Shown piece after piece: positions 55,766 through 64,000 of a stretch of 64,000 nt of DNA; position 1 is the first letter of the stretch, and each line of letters starts with the position of its first letter. The stretch is from Nonomuraea helvata (GTDB lineage: Bacteria > Actinomycetota > Actinomycetes > Streptosporangiales > Streptosporangiaceae), in NCBI RefSeq assembly GCF_039535785.1, contig NZ_BAAAXV010000001.1, positions 868,001-932,000 on the forward strand. Direction: 5' to 3'. A program made the position numbers and the translations under genes. Below the pieces are notes generated by a model. It was not told the origin of the DNA, did not search any database, and saw nothing but the letters and a program-made list of their open reading frames with translations.

Positions 55766-56932
55766 TCAGGCAGGTGTCACGGCCGTCGGGAGCCTGATCA
55801 CGCCCCTGACGTTGCCGTGCGAGGTGCGCCGGATGCCGTCCTGGTCGATCTCGTACGAAGGGGAGACGGCCTTCGTCAGCTCCTCCAGCGCCACCCTCGC
55901 CTCGAGCCTGGCCAGCGGGCCGCCGAGGCAGTAGTGGCGGCCGACGCCGAAGCTGATGGCCTTCGAGGTATCCCTGCGCAGATCGTAGACGTCGGGATCA
56001 GGGAAGACCGACTCGTCCCGGTTGGCCGAGCCGATCAGGACCCACACCTTGGCATCGGCGGGGACGAGGACGCCGTACCACTCGGTGGGCTCGGTGAGGC
56101 GGCGGGCGAGGCCGTGCGCGGGAGTGTCGTAGCGCAACGACTCCTCCGCCCACTCTCTGATGGCCCCACCGAAGGCGACAGCGCGCTGGTCAGGGTTGCG
56201 CCACGCCCAGTACCAGGCAGCGCTGAGCAGGTGGGTGGTGGTCTCCGAGCCCGCCCCGACCAGCAGGAACAGGAACGCCACGATCTCCTCGACGCTCAGC
56301 CCGCCGTCGGCGACGAGCGCCGAGACGAGGTCGTCGCGGGGGGTGGCCCGGCGGTCGGCGACGATCGAGGCGTAGTAGTCGCCGAGGGACAGGACGGTCC
56401 TGATTCCCTCCTCCGCCATCTTCCCGTCCGGGTCGGAGTGGACCAGCGCGTCGGACCGGTGGCGTACGTCGGCCCGGTGTGACGGCGGCACGCCCAGAAG
56501 CTCGGAGATCACGTCGAGGGGCAGCTTGGCCGCGAAGTCGCGGGCGAAGTCGAACGTCCCGCGCTCGAGACCCTCCGCGATGTAGCCGCGGGCGATCTGC
56601 CGGATCATGGGCTCGAGCGCGGCCACCCGGCGCGGGGTGAAGGCCCGCGAGACGATGGCCCGCATGCGGGTGTGCTCCGGCGGGTCCATGGCCACGAACG
56701 ACAGGTACGTACTGGCCTGCGGCCCCCACGCGCCCGGGTCGAGCATCGGGCCGTGGTCGCTGGACAGCAGGGCGCTGTCGCCGAGCGCGGCGGACACGTC
56801 AGCGTGCCGCGACAGGGCCCAGAAGCCGAGTTCGGCGTTGTGATAGATCGGCGCCTGCTCGCGCAACCGGGCGTAGACGGGGTACGGGTCGCCGTTGACT
56901 GCCGGATCATAGGGGTTGTAGACGACATCCAC
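55766..56932 (-). CDS. Cytochrome P450
   Basis: A 388-residue bacterial class I P450. I-helix oxygen-binding motif LLVGAGSETTTHLL, K-helix ExxR as EESLRYD, and haem loop SFGVGRHYCLGGPLARLEAR with the Cys thiolate near residue 340. The start VDVVYNPYDPAVNGDPYPVY aligns with the family; GTG at 56932 is used, with GTG at 56941 as the alternative. No ferredoxin or reductase gene is beside it. The substrate is unknown, as is typical for single P450s in actinomycetes. It is divergent from dhaK over 54 bp. Confidence 0.92.
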   Translation of the reverse strand: MDVVYNPYDPAVNGDPYPVYARLREQAPIYHNAELGFWALSRHADVSAALGDSALLSSDHGPMLDPGAWGPQASTYLSFVAMDPPEHTRMRAIVSRAFTPRRVAALEPMIRQIARGYIAEGLERGTFDFARDFAAKLPLDVISELLGVPPSHRADVRHRSDALVHSDPDGKMAEEGIRTVLSLGDYYASIVADRRATPRDDLVSALVADGGLSVEEIVAFLFLLVGAGSETTTHLLSAAWYWAWRNPDQRAVAFGGAIREWAEESLRYDTPAHGLARRLTEPTEWYGVLVPADAKVWVLIGSANRDESVFPDPDVYDLRRDTSKAISFGVGRHYCLGGPLARLEARVALEELTKAVSPSYEIDQDGIRRTSHGNVRGVIRLPTAVTPA

Positions 56933-56986
56933 CCCGACCACGCTACGACGCTTGCGCCCTCGTGAAAATGGGCAGATCTTCTGACC

Positions 56987-57967
56987 ATGAAGAAGCTCAT
57001 CAACACGGCCGACTCCGTCGTTGACGACGCACTGAACGGCATGGCCGCGGCCCATCCCTCGCTGCGGGTGCGCGACCGGGTGGTCTACCGGGCCGAGGGC
57101 CCCCGGGCCGGGAAGGTCGGCCTGGTCTCGGGCGGGGGCTCGGGGCACGAGCCGCTGCACGCCGGTTTCGTCGGGTACGGCATGCTCGACGCCGCCTGCC
57201 CGGGTGAGATCTTCACCTCGCCGGTCCCCGACCAGATCATCGACGCGACCCGGGCGGTCGACGGCGGCGCGGGGGTCCTGCACATCGTCAAGAACTACAC
57301 CGGAGACGTGCTGAACTTCGAGATGGCCGCCGAGCTCGTCGAGGACGTCGAGGTGGTGAGCGTGCTGGTCGACGACGACGTGGCCGTGCAGGACTCCCTC
57401 TACACGGCGGGCCGCCGCGGCACCGGGGCGACGGTGTTCGTGGAGAAGATGGCGGGCGCGCTGGCCGAGCAGGGCGCGCCGCTGGCCCAGGTCGCGCTGG
57501 TGGCGGGCGAGGTCGACGAGCGCAGCAGGTCGTTCGGCATCGCGCTGACGTCGTGCACGACGCCGCACGCGGGCAAGCCGACGTTCGACCTGCCGGAGAC
57601 GGACGTGGAGCTGGGCATCGGCATCCACGGCGAGCCGGGCCGGGCCCGGGTGCCGATGGTGTCGGCGCGCGAGCTGGCGGGGATCGCCATGGAGGCGATC
57701 CACGGCGACCTGCCGCTCCGCGGCGACCTGCTGGTCATGGTGAACGGCATGGGCTCGACCCCCCTCATGGAGCTGTACGTGGTCTTCGCGGAGGTGGCGG
57801 CGTTCGTCAAGGGCAAGGGAGCCCGGGTGACGCGCTCGCTGGTGGGCAACTACGTGACGAGCCTGGACATGCAGGGCTTCTCCGTATCGATCTGCCTGCT
57901 CGACGACACCCTGACCCGCCTGTGGGACGCGCCGGTCGAGACGCCGGGGCTGCGCTGGGGGCGCTGA
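56987..57967 (+). CDS. dhaK: PTS-dependent dihydroxyacetone kinase, DhaK subunit
   Basis: A 326-residue DhaK: binds dihydroxyacetone covalently through H214 (GIGIHGEPG). Other marks are [38 protein letters not shown] and [20 protein letters not shown], all near-invariant in the family. Works with DhaL (ADP-binding) and DhaM (phosphoryl donor). TGATG overlap with dhaL shows translational coupling. The set phosphorylates dihydroxyacetone to DHAP with phosphoryl groups from PEP through EI and HPr, which are not in view. ATG at 56987 is taken, with GGGCAGAT before it. Confidence 0.95.
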   Translation: MKKLINTADSVVDDALNGMAAAHPSLRVRDRVVYRAEGPRAGKVGLVSGGGSGHEPLHAGFVGYGMLDAACPGEIFTSPVPDQIIDATRAVDGGAGVLHIVKNYTGDVLNFEMAAELVEDVEVVSVLVDDDVAVQDSLYTAGRRGTGATVFVEKMAGALAEQGAPLAQVALVAGEVDERSRSFGIALTSCTTPHAGKPTFDLPETDVELGIGIHGEPGRARVPMVSARELAGIAMEAIHGDLPLRGDLLVMVNGMGSTPLMELYVVFAEVAAFVKGKGARVTRSLVGNYVTSLDMQGFSVSICLLDDTLTRLWDAPVETPGLRWGR

Positions 57968-58584
57968 TGAACGCCGACGTGTTCGTGGCCTGGTTCGAGG
58001 AGGCGGCCAGGCTGGTCCGCAGGGACCGCGAGCGGCTCACGCAGCTGGACGCGGCGATCGGCGACGCCGACCACGGCACGAACCTCGACCGCGGCCTCAC
58101 CGAGGTCCGCGCCGCGCTGGCCGGGTCGCCGCCCGAGACTCCGGCGCAGGTGCTGGCCCTGGCGGGCGCGACGCTGATCCGCCGTATCGGGGGCGCTTCC
58201 GGTCCGCTGTACGGGTCGGTGTTCCGGCAGATGGGCAAGTCGCTGGAGTCGCCGGTGACGCTGGCCGGGTTCGCGGCGGCCTTCGAGTCCGGGGTGGTGG
58301 CGCTCGAACGGCTGGGCAAGGCCGCGCTGGGCGACAAGACCATGGTGGACGCGCTGGCTCCGGCCTCGCGGGCGCTCGCCCTGGCCGTACGCGACGGGGT
58401 GGGCGTGCGGGAGGCGTTCGAGCAGGCGGCCAAGGCGGCCGAGGAGGGCGCGAAGGCCACGATCCCGATGCAGGCGCGTAAGGGGCGGGCCAGCTACCTG
58501 GGCGAGCGCAGCATCGGGCACGAGGATCCGGGGGCGGCGTCGGCGGCCCTGTTCATGGCGGCCCTGGCCGCCGTGGTGACGTGA
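57967..58584 (+). CDS. dhaL: Dihydroxyacetone kinase, DhaL subunit
   Basis: A 205-residue all-helical ADP-binding subunit. The magnesium-binding aspartates are D28, D33 and D35 in LDAAIGDADHGTNLDRGL; the nucleotide loop is in GGASGPLYGSVFRQMG and GDKTMVDALAPA, and the C-terminal GRASYLGERSIGHEDPGAAS closes the site. It transfers a phosphoryl group from DhaM to dihydroxyacetone bound on DhaK. The ATG overlaps the dhaK stop by one base. Normal length. Confidence 0.95.
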   Translation: MNADVFVAWFEEAARLVRRDRERLTQLDAAIGDADHGTNLDRGLTEVRAALAGSPPETPAQVLALAGATLIRRIGGASGPLYGSVFRQMGKSLESPVTLAGFAAAFESGVVALERLGKAALGDKTMVDALAPASRALALAVRDGVGVREAFEQAAKAAEEGAKATIPMQARKGRASYLGERSIGHEDPGAASAALFMAALAAVVT

Positions 58585-58642
58585 TGGAGGCCCCTCTCGA
58601 GGCCCCTGTCGAGGCTGGGCTTGTCGAGGCTGGAGGCGGGTG

Positions 58643-59017
58643 ATGGTGGGCTTGGTGCTCGTGGCGCACAGTGCCGGGCTGGCGGCCGAGGCGGCGGCGC
58701 TGGCGCGCGGCATCGCCGGTGCGGACACGCCGGTGGCGGCCGCCGGCGGCACCGAGGACGGCGGGCTCGGCACGAGCGTGGACCTCATCGAGGCGGCGCT
58801 GCGCAGCGTCGACCAGGGGGACGGCGTGGTGCTGATCCCCGATCTGGGCAGCTCGGTGCTGACCGCCCGCCTGCTGGAGGAGGACGGGCGGGTGGTGGTG
58901 GCGGACGTGCCGTTCGTGGAGGGGGCCATCGCGGCGGCGGTGGCGGCGGGCGCGGGCGTGCCGCTCTCCGACGTGCTGGAGGCGGCCGAGGAGGCCCGCG
59001 CCTACCGCAAGCTGTGA
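58643..59017 (+). CDS. dhaM: Dihydroxyacetone kinase, DhaM phosphotransfer subunit
   Basis: A 124-residue EIIA-mannose-type domain with the phosphorylated histidine H9 (GLVLVAHSAGLAAEAAALAR). It corresponds to the short DhaM that lacks fused HPr and EI domains, so it must receive phosphate from separate PTS proteins. ATG at 58643 is chosen for GGAGG 6 bp upstream; a GTG three bases earlier is possible. The 58 bp between dhaL and dhaM contain short TCGAGGC direct repeats. Completes the dhaKLM operon. Confidence 0.92.
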   Translation: MVGLVLVAHSAGLAAEAAALARGIAGADTPVAAAGGTEDGGLGTSVDLIEAALRSVDQGDGVVLIPDLGSSVLTARLLEEDGRVVVADVPFVEGAIAAAVAAGAGVPLSDVLEAAEEARAYRKL

Positions 59018-59082
59018 CCCCACCCCTGGACGGCTCCATGTCCGGCGCGAGCTCCTGAACTGCCCTGGAGCGGCGCCTGAGG

Positions 59083-60726
59083 TCAGTGGCCCTTGAAGGC
59101 CTCCTCGAGCCACCAGGAGCCGTGCTCCCCCGTGACCTTGGCGTGCACCATGAGCGGCCGGTCGCGCGGCCCGTTCAGCCATGCGGCCACGCCCGCCAGG
59201 TCGGACGGCTCGGTGACCGTCACGGCGGCGAGGCCGTGGCCCCGGGCGATGGCGGCGAGGTCGGCGGGCGGGAACGTGACCGTGCCGAGCGGGTGCCCGT
59301 GCGGCCCGAAATGGTGGACTTCCGCCCCGTACGCCTCGTCGTCGTAGACCACGATCACCATCGGGAGGCCGACCCGGACGACGGTCTCGAGCTCCGCGAT
59401 GCCCATGAGGGCGCCGCCGTCGCCGAGCGCGGCCACCGGCAGCCGGTCCGGCCGGGCCAGCGCGGCGCCGATCGCCGTCGCCAGCCCCAGCCCGATCGAC
59501 TGGAACGCCTGGGTGAAGCAGAACCCACCCTCATCCGGGACATCCATCCACATCGACGGATATCCCATGAAATTTCCGGAATCTATGGCGACGATGCGCT
59601 CCCGCGGCAGGAGGTCGTCCAGCCCGATGGTGAGTGTCCTGGGGTCGATCCGCCCGCCGCCGCTCTCGTCCTCGTACGGCACGTCCCGCCAGCGCCCCTC
59701 GGCCCGGACGCGCCGCGCGATCTCGTCCGACCGGTACCCCCGGCGCGGGGTGAGACGGGCGGCCAGCGCCTCGGCGACGGCGGCCACGTCGCCCTGCACG
59801 CCCAGGTCGGCGGGCACATGGGCGTTGAAGGCCGCCGGGTCGAGATCCACCTTGACCACCGTGGCGCCGGGCCCGATCAGCGTGCCGTGGCGGGTGGTCC
59901 ACATGTTCAGGGCGCATCCCCAGGCGACGACCAGGTCGGCGTCGCGGATCAGCTCGGCGGCGAGAGGCGTCGCGAAGCCGCCGCTCACGTCGAGGTCCCA
60001 CGGGCTGCCGCGGAACAGGCCCTTCGCGACCGCCGAGGTGGCCAGCAGCGCGCCCGCGCGGCCCGCGAGCTCCTCCAGCTCCCGCCGCGCGTGCCGGGCG
60101 CCGCGCCCGGCGATGAACACCGGCCGCCGGGCCTCGCCGAGCAGCCGCGCCAGCTCCGCCGGCCCGCCCTCACCGGCCGACGCCGGAGCGCCTTCGGGCG
60201 AGGGCACGGTGCCGGTCGCTCCAGGAAGACGCGACGACGCGTCGAAGGGGGCGGCCTGGACGTCGAGGGGGAGGTTCAGCAGGACCGTACGCCGCTCCTC
60301 CACGGCCACCCGGTACGCCTCCGCCGCCCGCGACACCGCCTCCCCCGGCGAGGCGACCCGCATCGGCACCGCCCCCACCGCCGTGGCCAGCGCCGCCTGG
60401 TCGATGTGGAAGTTGGACTGCACCTCCGTGGCCTCTCCGGCGAGCACGATCAGCGGCGTGCGGCTCTTGGCGGCCTCGGTGAGCCCGGTCAGGGCATTGG
60501 TGAGCCCCGGCCCCTGGTGCACCGACACGACGCCGACCCGGCCGCTCATGCGCGCGTACGCGTCGGCCATCGTGGCGGCCCCGCCCTCGTGGCGGGCGGC
60601 GACATAGCGCACGCCGCCGGCCACGAGGGCGTTGGTGACGTGGAAGTTGCCGCTGCCGACCACCCCGAACGCGGTCTCGACGCCGCAGGCGGCCAGGGCC
60701 CGGCCCACGGCCTCCGCGACGATCAA
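59083..60726 (-). CDS. Thiamine pyrophosphate-dependent enzyme (acetolactate synthase-like)
   Basis: A 547-residue ThDP enzyme with N-terminal pyrimidine domain (catalytic Glu in AARHEGGAATMADAYARM), central Rossmann-like domain and C-terminal pyrophosphate domain (GDGGALMGIAELETV). The metal-binding motif ends VYDDEAYG, where most relatives have Asn, so it is a variant group. It is of the benzoylformate decarboxylase/acetolactate synthase shape but its substrate is not known. The TTG start overlaps the cyclase stop by 4 bases (TTGA), coupling it to the cyclase. Context suggests a ketose or 2-oxoacid from the imported carbohydrate. Confidence 0.82.
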   Translation of the reverse strand: MIVAEAVGRALAACGVETAFGVVGSGNFHVTNALVAGGVRYVAARHEGGAATMADAYARMSGRVGVVSVHQGPGLTNALTGLTEAAKSRTPLIVLAGEATEVQSNFHIDQAALATAVGAVPMRVASPGEAVSRAAEAYRVAVEERRTVLLNLPLDVQAAPFDASSRLPGATGTVPSPEGAPASAGEGGPAELARLLGEARRPVFIAGRGARHARRELEELAGRAGALLATSAVAKGLFRGSPWDLDVSGGFATPLAAELIRDADLVVAWGCALNMWTTRHGTLIGPGATVVKVDLDPAAFNAHVPADLGVQGDVAAVAEALAARLTPRRGYRSDEIARRVRAEGRWRDVPYEDESGGGRIDPRTLTIGLDDLLPRERIVAIDSGNFMGYPSMWMDVPDEGGFCFTQAFQSIGLGLATAIGAALARPDRLPVAALGDGGALMGIAELETVVRVGLPMVIVVYDDEAYGAEVHHFGPHGHPLGTVTFPPADLAAIARGHGLAAVTVTEPSDLAGVAAWLNGPRDRPLMVHAKVTGEHGSWWLEEAFKGH

Positions 60727-61496
60727 CGCTCGACCAGGGCCAGCACGCGTACGGGGCTGCCGGAGCCGCCCACGATGGGCAGCGGCGGAGCGACCACGAC
60801 GGCGCCGGTCGCGGGGAGCAGGTCGAGGTTGCGCAGCTGGGTGAGGCCGTACTTGTCCGCCCCCAGCAGGTAGGAGTGGCACGGGAAGGCCGGGTCGAAG
60901 GAGTGGGCGGCGCCCGCGTCGGTGCCGACGGTCTCGACGCCGAGGCCGGCGATGGGCGTGGAGGTAGCCAGCCAGGAGGCGCACTCCACCGAGATGCCGG
61001 GCGTGTGGGGGCCGGTGGCGTCGGCGTTCAGGAAGGCGGCCTGGTCGCCGGACCTGGTGTCCCAGCCGGTCCGGTAGAGCAGCCAGCCGCCGTCGGGCAG
61101 CGGCCCGTTGGCGCGCTCCCACTCCTTGACGTGGTCGATCTGGAGGAGGAAGTCGGGGTCCTTGGCGGCCTCGGCGGAGAAGTCGAGCACGACGGCGGGC
61201 GCGATGAGGCGGCGCGCGGGGACCTGGGAGACGTCCTGGCCGTCGCGGCCGGTGACCCAGTGGATGGGGGCGTCGAAGTGGGTGCCGGTGTGCTCGCCGG
61301 TGTGGATGTCGTTCCAGTACCAGGCGGGGCCGCGGTCGTCGTACCGGCTGATCTCCTCCAGTCGGAACGGGATGGTGTTGCCGAACGGCTCGGGCAACTG
61401 GAGGACCGGCGTCTCGGACGAGAGGGGCGCGGTGAGGTCGATCACCTCGATCGCTCCGCTGCGCACACTGTCCACGAAACTCTGCAACACCGACAT
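60723..61496 (-). CDS. Cyclase-family metal-dependent hydrolase (kynurenine formamidase-like)
   Basis: A 257-residue member of the cyclase superfamily. The metal motif HTGEHTGTHFDAPIHW (HxGTHxDxPxH) is present, with SVECASWLATSTPIAGLGVE and GADKYGLTQLRNLDLLPATG typical of the family. Members hydrolyse amides, lactones or isatin-like rings, for example KynB. Here the gene sits between a sugar ABC transporter and a ThDP enzyme, so a sugar lactone or aldonate-type substrate is more likely than kynurenine; that is inference. ATG at 61496 has AAGGAGG 7 bp upstream. Confidence 0.85.
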   Translation of the reverse strand: MSVLQSFVDSVRSGAIEVIDLTAPLSSETPVLQLPEPFGNTIPFRLEEISRYDDRGPAWYWNDIHTGEHTGTHFDAPIHWVTGRDGQDVSQVPARRLIAPAVVLDFSAEAAKDPDFLLQIDHVKEWERANGPLPDGGWLLYRTGWDTRSGDQAAFLNADATGPHTPGISVECASWLATSTPIAGLGVETVGTDAGAAHSFDPAFPCHSYLLGADKYGLTQLRNLDLLPATGAVVVAPPLPIVGGSGSPVRVLALVER

Positions 61497-61543
61497 GGCG
61501 TCCTCCTTGCTGGGCTGGCTGTGCGCATCCTCCTATCCCGCGG

Positions 61544-62356
61544 TCAGCCCTTCAAGCCGCTGAAGCTCATCGTGGCCACGAAGTGACGCTGCGCCAGCAC
61601 GAACGCGGCCACCAGCGGCAGCACGGCGACCACGTTCCCGGCCATCAGCGCCGACCACTCGGTGTGCCGGGCGCCGGCGAACGTGGCGAGCCCGAGCTGG
61701 AGCGTGTAGCGCGACTCGGAGGAGATCGCGATGAGCGGCCAGATGAGGTCGTTCCAGGCGCCGAGCAGCGTGAAGACCACCAGCGTGGCCAGCGCGGGCC
61801 GGGCCAGCGGGAGCACCACCCGGAAGAACACCCCCAGCCTGGAACAGCCGTCGATGACGGCGGCCTCCTCCAGCTCCTTGGGCAGCGACAGGAAGAACTG
61901 CCGCATGAGGAACACCCCGAACGCCGACGCCAGCCACGGCACGATGGCCGCGCCCAGCGTGTCGATCAATTCCATGTTCTTGAACAGCAGGAACGTCGGG
62001 ATCATCAGCACCTGGGCGGGCACCATGATGGTCGCCATGACGGCGGCGAAGGCGAGCCCGCGGCCGCGGAACTCGATCCGGGCGAAGCCGTAGCCTGCCA
62101 GGGAGCAGAGCACCACGTGCCCGAGCACCGCCGATCCGGCCACGACGACCGTGTTGGCCAGCCAGAGCGGGTACTCGTCGTCGGTGAGGATGCGCTCGAA
62201 CCCCGTCAGCGTGAAGTGCTCGGGCCAGAGCTTGGGCGGGTAGGTGTTGATGTCGGCGTCCGGCATGAAGGCGGTCAGCACCATCCACACCAGCGGCGCC
62301 ACGAACAGCAGCGCGAGCGGCATCAGGAAGAGATGGGCGAGGCTGCGGCGCTTCAT
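61544..62356 (-). CDS. Sugar ABC transporter permease (MalG type)
   Basis: A 270-residue inner-membrane permease of the carbohydrate uptake transporter-1 family with six helices. The EAA loop, which contacts the ATPase, is LPKELEEAAVIDGCSRLGVF then FRVVLPLARPALATLVVF. The start KRRSLAHLFLMPLALLFVAP is the first helix. ATG overlaps the stop of the upstream permease (ATGA). It should pair with that protein and with an ATPase encoded elsewhere, as is usual in actinomycetes (shared MsiK). Confidence 0.92.
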   Translation of the reverse strand: MKRRSLAHLFLMPLALLFVAPLVWMVLTAFMPDADINTYPPKLWPEHFTLTGFERILTDDEYPLWLANTVVVAGSAVLGHVVLCSLAGYGFARIEFRGRGLAFAAVMATIMVPAQVLMIPTFLLFKNMELIDTLGAAIVPWLASAFGVFLMRQFFLSLPKELEEAAVIDGCSRLGVFFRVVLPLARPALATLVVFTLLGAWNDLIWPLIAISSESRYTLQLGLATFAGARHTEWSALMAGNVVAVLPLVAAFVLAQRHFVATMSFSGLKG

Positions 62357-63252
62357 CGCGCACTCCTCCACAGGACGGCGCCCGACACGGCGAGCGTCAC
62401 GAGGAACAGGACGTAGGCGATGGCCGTGCCGTAGCCGGAGTGGAAGAGCTGGAACGCCTGCCGGTAGAGGTAGAACACGATCGTCGTCGTGGAGTCGAGC
62501 GGCTGGCCCTTCGTGGTGGTGTAGACGAGGTCGAACAGCTGCAGCGCGGTGATCGTCTGCCAGATCACCAGGAAGACCGTGGCGGGCCGCAGCTGCGGCA
62601 GCACGACGTGGTGCAGGACGTGCCGCCCGGAGCCGCCGTCCACCCTGGCCGCCTCGATCAGCTCGCGCGGGATGTCCTGCAGGGCGGCCAGGTAGACCAC
62701 GGCGGGCATGCCCACGCCGCCCCAGAGCGAGATCACGACCAGCGTGAGCATCGCCTGGCCGGGGTCCTGCAGGAACGCCATCGGGGGCAGCCCGAGCGCC
62801 TTCAGCCCGGCGTTGACGATGCCGGAGTCCGGGTCGAAGACGAAGTTCGCGAGGATGCCCGTGGCCGCGGCCGAGACGACGTACGGGACGAAGAAGCAGG
62901 TGCGGTAGAACCCGATGAGGCGGATCTTGAGGTTCAGCGCCAGAGCGAGCGCGAGGCCGAGCACCACCGAGCCGGGCACGAACAGCACGGTGTAGACGAG
63001 CGTGTGCCCGGCCGCGGCGGCCAGCGCGGCGTCGCCCAGCATGTCGCGGTAGTTCTGGAGCCCGACGTACTCGCCGCCGGTGAGCAGGTCGCCGTCGCGC
63101 AGCGAGAGCAGCAGCGCCCACACCGCGGGGAACAGGCTGAGCCCGACGATCACCAGCGTCGCGGGGAGCACGAATCCCCACCCGGTCAGCTGGGGCACCC
63201 ACCGGCGCCGCCGCGCCTGATGCGTGCCCACCCGGGCCGCAAGAGCGGTCAT
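62353..63252 (-). CDS. Sugar ABC transporter permease (MalF type)
   Basis: A 299-residue permease with six helices, N-terminal TGWGFVLPATLVIVGLSLFP typical of UgpA/MalF-like proteins, and the EAA loop IPRELIEAARVDGGSGRHVL then HHVVLPQLRPATVFLVIW. Overlaps both neighbours by ATGA (with the binding protein upstream, and its own stop with the MalG-type gene), so the three are one translational unit. Imports an unidentified carbohydrate. Confidence 0.92.
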   Translation of the reverse strand: MTALAARVGTHQARRRRWVPQLTGWGFVLPATLVIVGLSLFPAVWALLLSLRDGDLLTGGEYVGLQNYRDMLGDAALAAAAGHTLVYTVLFVPGSVVLGLALALALNLKIRLIGFYRTCFFVPYVVSAAATGILANFVFDPDSGIVNAGLKALGLPPMAFLQDPGQAMLTLVVISLWGGVGMPAVVYLAALQDIPRELIEAARVDGGSGRHVLHHVVLPQLRPATVFLVIWQTITALQLFDLVYTTTKGQPLDSTTTIVFYLYRQAFQLFHSGYGTAIAYVLFLVTLAVSGAVLWRSAR

Positions 63253-64000
63253 CGCGAGCGCCCCAGCACCGTGTCGGCCTCGATGGCCGCCTTGGCGAGG
63301 GCATCCCGCGCGGGCGTGCCGCCGACCATGGCCTGGGCGATCGCGTCGCCCACCTTCTCGGAGAACTCCGGGTACGCGGGCAGGTGCGGCCTGGCCTGCT
63401 TGGCGTTGTCGAGGTTCGCGGTGAAGACGTCGATGTCGGGGAAGTCCTTGACGAACTTCTGGTACGCCGGCAGCGCGGTCGTAGCCCTGCGGATGGGCAG
63501 GTTGCCCAGGCCGAGCGACCACCGGGCGTCCTGCTCCGGCTTGGTGAGCCAGGCGAGGAAGTCGGCGGCGGCCTTGGCCCGGCGCGAACCGTTGTCGAAC
63601 ACGACCCAGTTGTCGGGACCCGCGACCGTCTCGTGGTTGCCGTTGTAGCCGGGCAGCACCTGCACGCCGTAGGGGATCTTGTGGTCGATGAAGTCCAGCA
63701 GCGCGTACGGCCCCGCGATGACCATCCCGATCTTGCCGCTCTGGAACAGCGGCAGGAACTTCTCCCCATTCTGATCGAGATATACGGACTTGTCCTGGCG
63801 AGCCATGGCGCTCCACAGGTCGAGCGCCTGCACCGCCTGCGGCGTGTTGAACGCCGACTTCTTGCCGTCCGGCGCCGCGATCGAGCCGCCCTGCTGCCAG
63901 ATCATCGGCCAGAACCGCCACACGGTGTCCTCGGCCCCGGTCACGGGGTACGCGGTGCCGTACACGCCGCCGCCGGTCAGCTTCTTCGCCGCGGCGCGGA
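63249..64000 (-). CDS. Extracellular sugar-binding protein (5' end outside window)
   Basis: C-terminal 250 residues of a family-1 solute-binding protein; the signal peptide and start lie beyond base 64000. Visible: YGTAYPVTGAEDTVWRFWPM, WQQGGSIAAPDGKKSAFNTP, FLPLFQSGKIGMVIAGPYAL and ETVAGPDNWVVFDNGSRRAK then AADFLAWLTKPEQDARWSLG, the usual hinge and C-terminal lobe features. Its TGA overlaps the permease ATG. Ligand class: oligosaccharide, glycerol phosphate-type or polyol; not determinable from this part. Confidence 0.9.
   Translation of the reverse strand, partial: RAAAKKLTGGGVYGTAYPVTGAEDTVWRFWPMIWQQGGSIAAPDGKKSAFNTPQAVQALDLWSAMARQDKSVYLDQNGEKFLPLFQSGKIGMVIAGPYALLDFIDHKIPYGVQVLPGYNGNHETVAGPDNWVVFDNGSRRAKAAADFLAWLTKPEQDARWSLGLGNLPIRRATTALPAYQKFVKDFPDIDVFTANLDNAKQARPHLPAYPEFSEKVGDAIAQAMVGGTPARDALAKAAIEADTVLGRSR

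Noticed and set aside
58585..58642. Short tandem-like TCGAGGC repeats between dhaL and dhaM
   Set aside because: Only three imperfect units in a GC-rich spacer; they show no dyad or known function.

Overview
The window comes from a high-GC actinomycete. The third codon position is almost all G/C, SigB-type partner-switching genes, DUF72/DUF5946/DUF6461/DUF1963 genes and XRE-TPR regulators are present, and the tRNA has no encoded CCA. The gene mix resembles Streptosporangiales such as Nonomuraea, but that genus-level guess is inference only. No CRISPR array, rRNA, intact insertion sequence or prophage was seen. The strand is a mosaic of short operons with their regulators, plus several decayed genes.

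1-9.5 kb is an aldaric acid (glucarate/galactarate/talarate) catabolic island. It holds two glucarate dehydratase-type enolases (1-725, partial; 6275-7549), an L-talarate/galactarate dehydratase (8298-9431), a 5-dehydro-4-deoxyglucarate dehydratase (729-1643), a tripartite tricarboxylate-type transporter (2829-5886) coupled to a universal stress protein, a LysR and a GntR regulator. The promoters of the transporter operon and of the kdgD-gudD operon share an almost superimposable operator/-35/-10 arrangement.

9.5-22 kb holds a DUF72 protein, a methyltransferase, a BlaI-type repressor, two cell-wall hydrolases (one under a ydaO-type c-di-AMP riboswitch), a twice-deleted aminoglycoside phosphotransferase pseudogene, an ECF sigma/peroxiredoxin pair, a MarR gene with two identical-pattern operators, and a FecCD-type metal-chelate ABC transporter followed by a CopZ-like HMA protein. 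22-28.8 kb is a plastic stretch: an intact DUF1963 gene, two DUF1963 relics, a relic of the 3' end of a neighbouring Ser/Thr kinase gene, an XRE-TPR regulator divergent from two small genes, a secreted ricin-type lectin and the intact kinase.

28.9-39.3 kb carries an MFS exporter with its ArsR regulator, a DJ-1/PfpI protein with a GlxA-type AraC regulator, a secreted poly-gamma-glutamate hydrolase-like protein, the proline degradation operon (proline dehydrogenase, PruA) divergent from a PucR regulator, a secreted GH16 glycosidase and a glycosyltransferase with a hairpin over its ribosome binding site. 39.4-45.3 kb is a partner-switching stress module: PP2C phosphatase, GAF-ANTAR, STAS antagonist, SigB/F-type sigma, anti-sigma kinase, then three small envelope genes, two of them paralogous.

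45.3-53.9 kb contains tRNA-Pro(GGG), relics of ltrA, an alcohol dehydrogenase and an IS110 transposase, and assorted single genes. 54-64 kb has an oxidoreductase, a PlsC acyltransferase, a cytochrome P450, the dihydroxyacetone kinase set dhaKLM, and a minus-strand operon (sugar ABC transporter, metal-dependent cyclase-family hydrolase, TPP-dependent enzyme) that looks like an uncharacterised carbohydrate catabolic unit running off the right edge.
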